Shown: positions 62,558 through 64,000 of the stretch, piece by piece
Layout of the letters: each line of letters opens with the position of its first letter
Numbering within the stretch: position 1 is the stretch's first letter
Source: UBA1723 sp045629285
GTDB lineage: Bacteria > Bacteroidota > Bacteroidia > Bacteroidales > Paludibacteraceae
Assembly (NCBI GenBank): GCA_045629285.1
Contig: JAZQQY010000017.1
Span: forward strand, 1 to 64,000
Reading direction: 5' to 3'
DNA: 64,000 nt
Position numbers and translations under genes: made by a program
The notes under the pieces: model-generated
Databases searched by the model: none
The model's input: only the letters and a program-made list of their open reading frames with translations
Told to the model about the DNA's origin: nothing

Positions 62558-63919
62558 ATGAAAAGAGCAATATATCTACTGCTTGCTAGCAGTCTAAGTC
62601 TTTCAGCATACGCGCAGAACAATGACGCAAAGGCGCGTGACCTTTATCCAAAGGCAGTGGAACTATTCAATGCTAAGGAGTATAAGGCAACTATCAATAA
62701 GGTAAACGAAATCGACAAGTTGTTGGGTAAGGGTAACGCCCGCACAAACTATCTTCGTGCAAAGGCAGCTTACGCGCTTAACGACTACACTTTGGCTCAG
62801 AACGCATGTAAGGCTTACTTCGAGTCTATGCCAAAGCAGGACAAAGGTTACTCTGAGATGGCAGCCATCAAGGAGAGCCTAATGGCTTACTTCCAGGCTC
62901 AGATGAAGAAGAGACAGGAGGATGCAGCTGCATGGGAGGCTCAGGAGGCTGACAGAAAGGCACGTGAGGCTGCTGAGGAGGCATCTCGTCAGGCACAGAT
63001 CAAGGCTGCTGCAGAGAAGAGAGCTGCTTACGCAAGCGAACTTGAAAAGCAGGACAAGCGTGAGGAAGAGGCTTATGCTAACGCTCAGAAGACAGGAACA
63101 AAGGCAGCATATCAGGAGTTCATCTACGACTACCCTTACGGCAAGAAGTTAGCTGAGGCTAAGAGAGAGATGAACAAGAAGTGGCCTGCACCTGTTCGTA
63201 CACTTAAGAACGGAAAGTATGGTTATACATTGAACGGAAAGTTCGTTGTTAAGCCTAAATACGACTACGCAACTGACTTCAGCGACGGTTTGGCTCGCGT
63301 AGGTAAGGACAACAAGTACGGATACGTTAACGAGAATGGTGATGAGGTTGTTGCAATGCAGTACACTCAGGCTTCTACATTCAACTATGGTGTAGCTGCC
63401 GTTAAGGACCAGAACGGTGACGCTTACTTCATCCTACCTTCAGGTGCTCGTCTTCAGGATGCTACTTACCTTGACACAAAGAGCTTCAAGGAAGGTTTGG
63501 CTGCTTGTCAGGATGAGAACTATCTTTACGGTTTCGTAGATCCAAAGGGTAGATTGGTTGTTCAGCACAAATACAACACAGTTGGTTGGTTCAACGAGGG
63601 TATCTGCGCTGTAGGTAAGAATATCAACGGTAAGACTCTATACGGTTACATCGACAACAAGGGCAATCAGCTTTGCGACTTCTTGTACGAGGAGGCAAAG
63701 GATTTCCAGGGTGGTGTCGCTCGTGTAAAGACAAACGGAAAGTACGGTCTTGTTGACAGATTCGGTTCTCCAATCACTTGCTGCGACTACGATTATATCT
63801 CTGAGTTCAAGGCTGACGGTTACGCATTGGCTAAGCGTTCTAACCTTGAGGTTTACATTGATAAGGAAGGTCAGTTGTGGGCTAAGGTTAACGGAAAGTA
63901 CGTAACTGTGAAATTCTAA
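62558..63919 (+). CDS. Exported WG-repeat protein
   Basis: 453 residues. A signal peptide (1-20, AYAQ) is followed by a TPR-like helical region (~22-110), an Ala/Glu/Lys/Arg coiled coil (~110-205), then about five WG-like repeats (~215-450), for example NKYGYVNENGDEVVAMQY, YGFVDPKGRLVV and GKYGLVDRFG. The WG repeat is thought to form a beta-propeller-like or elongated binding surface. Same codon bias and operon as the SUMF1 protein, so the two may act together at the envelope. Confidence 0.85.
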   Translation: MKRAIYLLLASSLSLSAYAQNNDAKARDLYPKAVELFNAKEYKATINKVNEIDKLLGKGNARTNYLRAKAAYALNDYTLAQNACKAYFESMPKQDKGYSEMAAIKESLMAYFQAQMKKRQEDAAAWEAQEADRKAREAAEEASRQAQIKAAAEKRAAYASELEKQDKREEEAYANAQKTGTKAAYQEFIYDYPYGKKLAEAKREMNKKWPAPVRTLKNGKYGYTLNGKFVVKPKYDYATDFSDGLARVGKDNKYGYVNENGDEVVAMQYTQASTFNYGVAAVKDQNGDAYFILPSGARLQDATYLDTKSFKEGLAACQDENYLYGFVDPKGRLVVQHKYNTVGWFNEGICAVGKNINGKTLYGYIDNKGNQLCDFLYEEAKDFQGGVARVKTNGKYGLVDRFGSPITCCDYDYISEFKADGYALAKRSNLEVYIDKEGQLWAKVNGKYVTVKF

Positions 63920-63950
63920 AATTCTCATATCTTTTATTTTTTAAGTTGGT

Positions 63951-63985
63951 AATCCCAAGTCTGCGAAAGCTGGCTTGGGATTTTC
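63951..63985 (+). terminator. Terminator after the WG-repeat gene
   Basis: AATCCCAAG / CTTGGGATT stem (63951-63959, 63974-63982), then TTC. 31 bp after the stop codon. Confidence 0.8.
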
Positions 63986-64000
63986 ATTTGTATACTATTA

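Noticed and set aside
1..64000. Frequent GTCGAC palindrome throughout
   Set aside because: Mostly falls in Val-Asp or antisense codons of genes; no clustering seen that would suggest an uptake or origin signal, and counts could not be computed.

Overview
The window comes from a member of the Bacteroidota, most likely an anaerobic gut- or rumen-type Bacteroidales. The evidence is: -7 promoter boxes of the TAnnTTTG type in front of many genes and no consistent Shine-Dalgarno sequences; type IX secretion (T9SS) C-terminal sorting domains on secreted enzymes; TonB-dependent receptors; an OmpA-type porin; DUF4296, WG-repeat and BspA-type proteins; the anaerobic (early cobalt insertion) B12 pathway; and secreted xylan- and cellulose-degrading enzymes. 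No rRNA, tRNA, CRISPR array or complete insertion sequence was seen.

Layout. 1-800: end of a DUF554 membrane protein gene, followed by decayed DNA (a frameshifted porin tail and a second broken copy of the DUF554 tail). 827-7800: ompA-like porin, TPR protein, DnaJ/TerB protein, BspA-like LRR protein, folP, arginine decarboxylase, lipoprotein. 7782-13615: an island bracketed by a 29-bp direct repeat taken from the 3' end of a PDDEXK (Rpn-type) gene. It holds an alcohol dehydrogenase remnant, an AT-rich YihY/BrkB membrane protein and a tightly coupled three-gene cassette of unknown function (HNH-like membrane protein, Cys-cluster protein, glycine/alanine-rich membrane protein). 13718-16000: lspA, DUF4296 lipoprotein, DUF2974 hydrolase. 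16177-22608: secreted xylan-degrading set (esterase, CE1-CBM6-GH43, GH30). 23055-25399: 2-hydroxyacid dehydrogenase, carbonic anhydrase, AlkZ-related protein.

25396-48092 (minus strand) is one nearly gap-free B12 operon of about 22.7 kb. A cobalamin riboswitch lies at its head, followed by two TonB receptors, a predicted surface lipoprotein CbiK chelatase, a periplasmic binding protein, an adenosyltransferase, four fused corrin-ring enzymes (CbiH-CbiC, CbiE-CbiT, CbiG-CbiF, CbiJ-CbiD), an ABC permease and ATPase, a CbiA divided into two reading frames, CbiP, CobD, CbiB, a HAD phosphatase, CobU, CobT and CobS. It joins uptake, ring synthesis and nucleotide-loop assembly under one control. CbiL and CobC are not visible in the window.

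48473-53703: T9SS-exported C13 (legumain-like) peptidase, tail-fibre-like protein, bile-acid-symporter remnant, HXXEE membrane protein, and three tandem micropeptide genes (23, 26 and 36 codons) behind a strong promoter. 53703-58911: DksA-like protein, a secreted unknown and the N-degron operon clpS-clpA-aat, in which the first ClpA ATPase domain has lost key catalytic residues. 58953-64000: GH9 cellulase, then an SUMF1-domain protein and a WG-repeat protein in tandem.

The best candidates for something undescribed are the micropeptide array (53063-53405), the three-gene cassette (10302-13258), the surface-lipoprotein chelatase inside the B12 operon, and the HAD phosphatase that may fill the missing CobC step.
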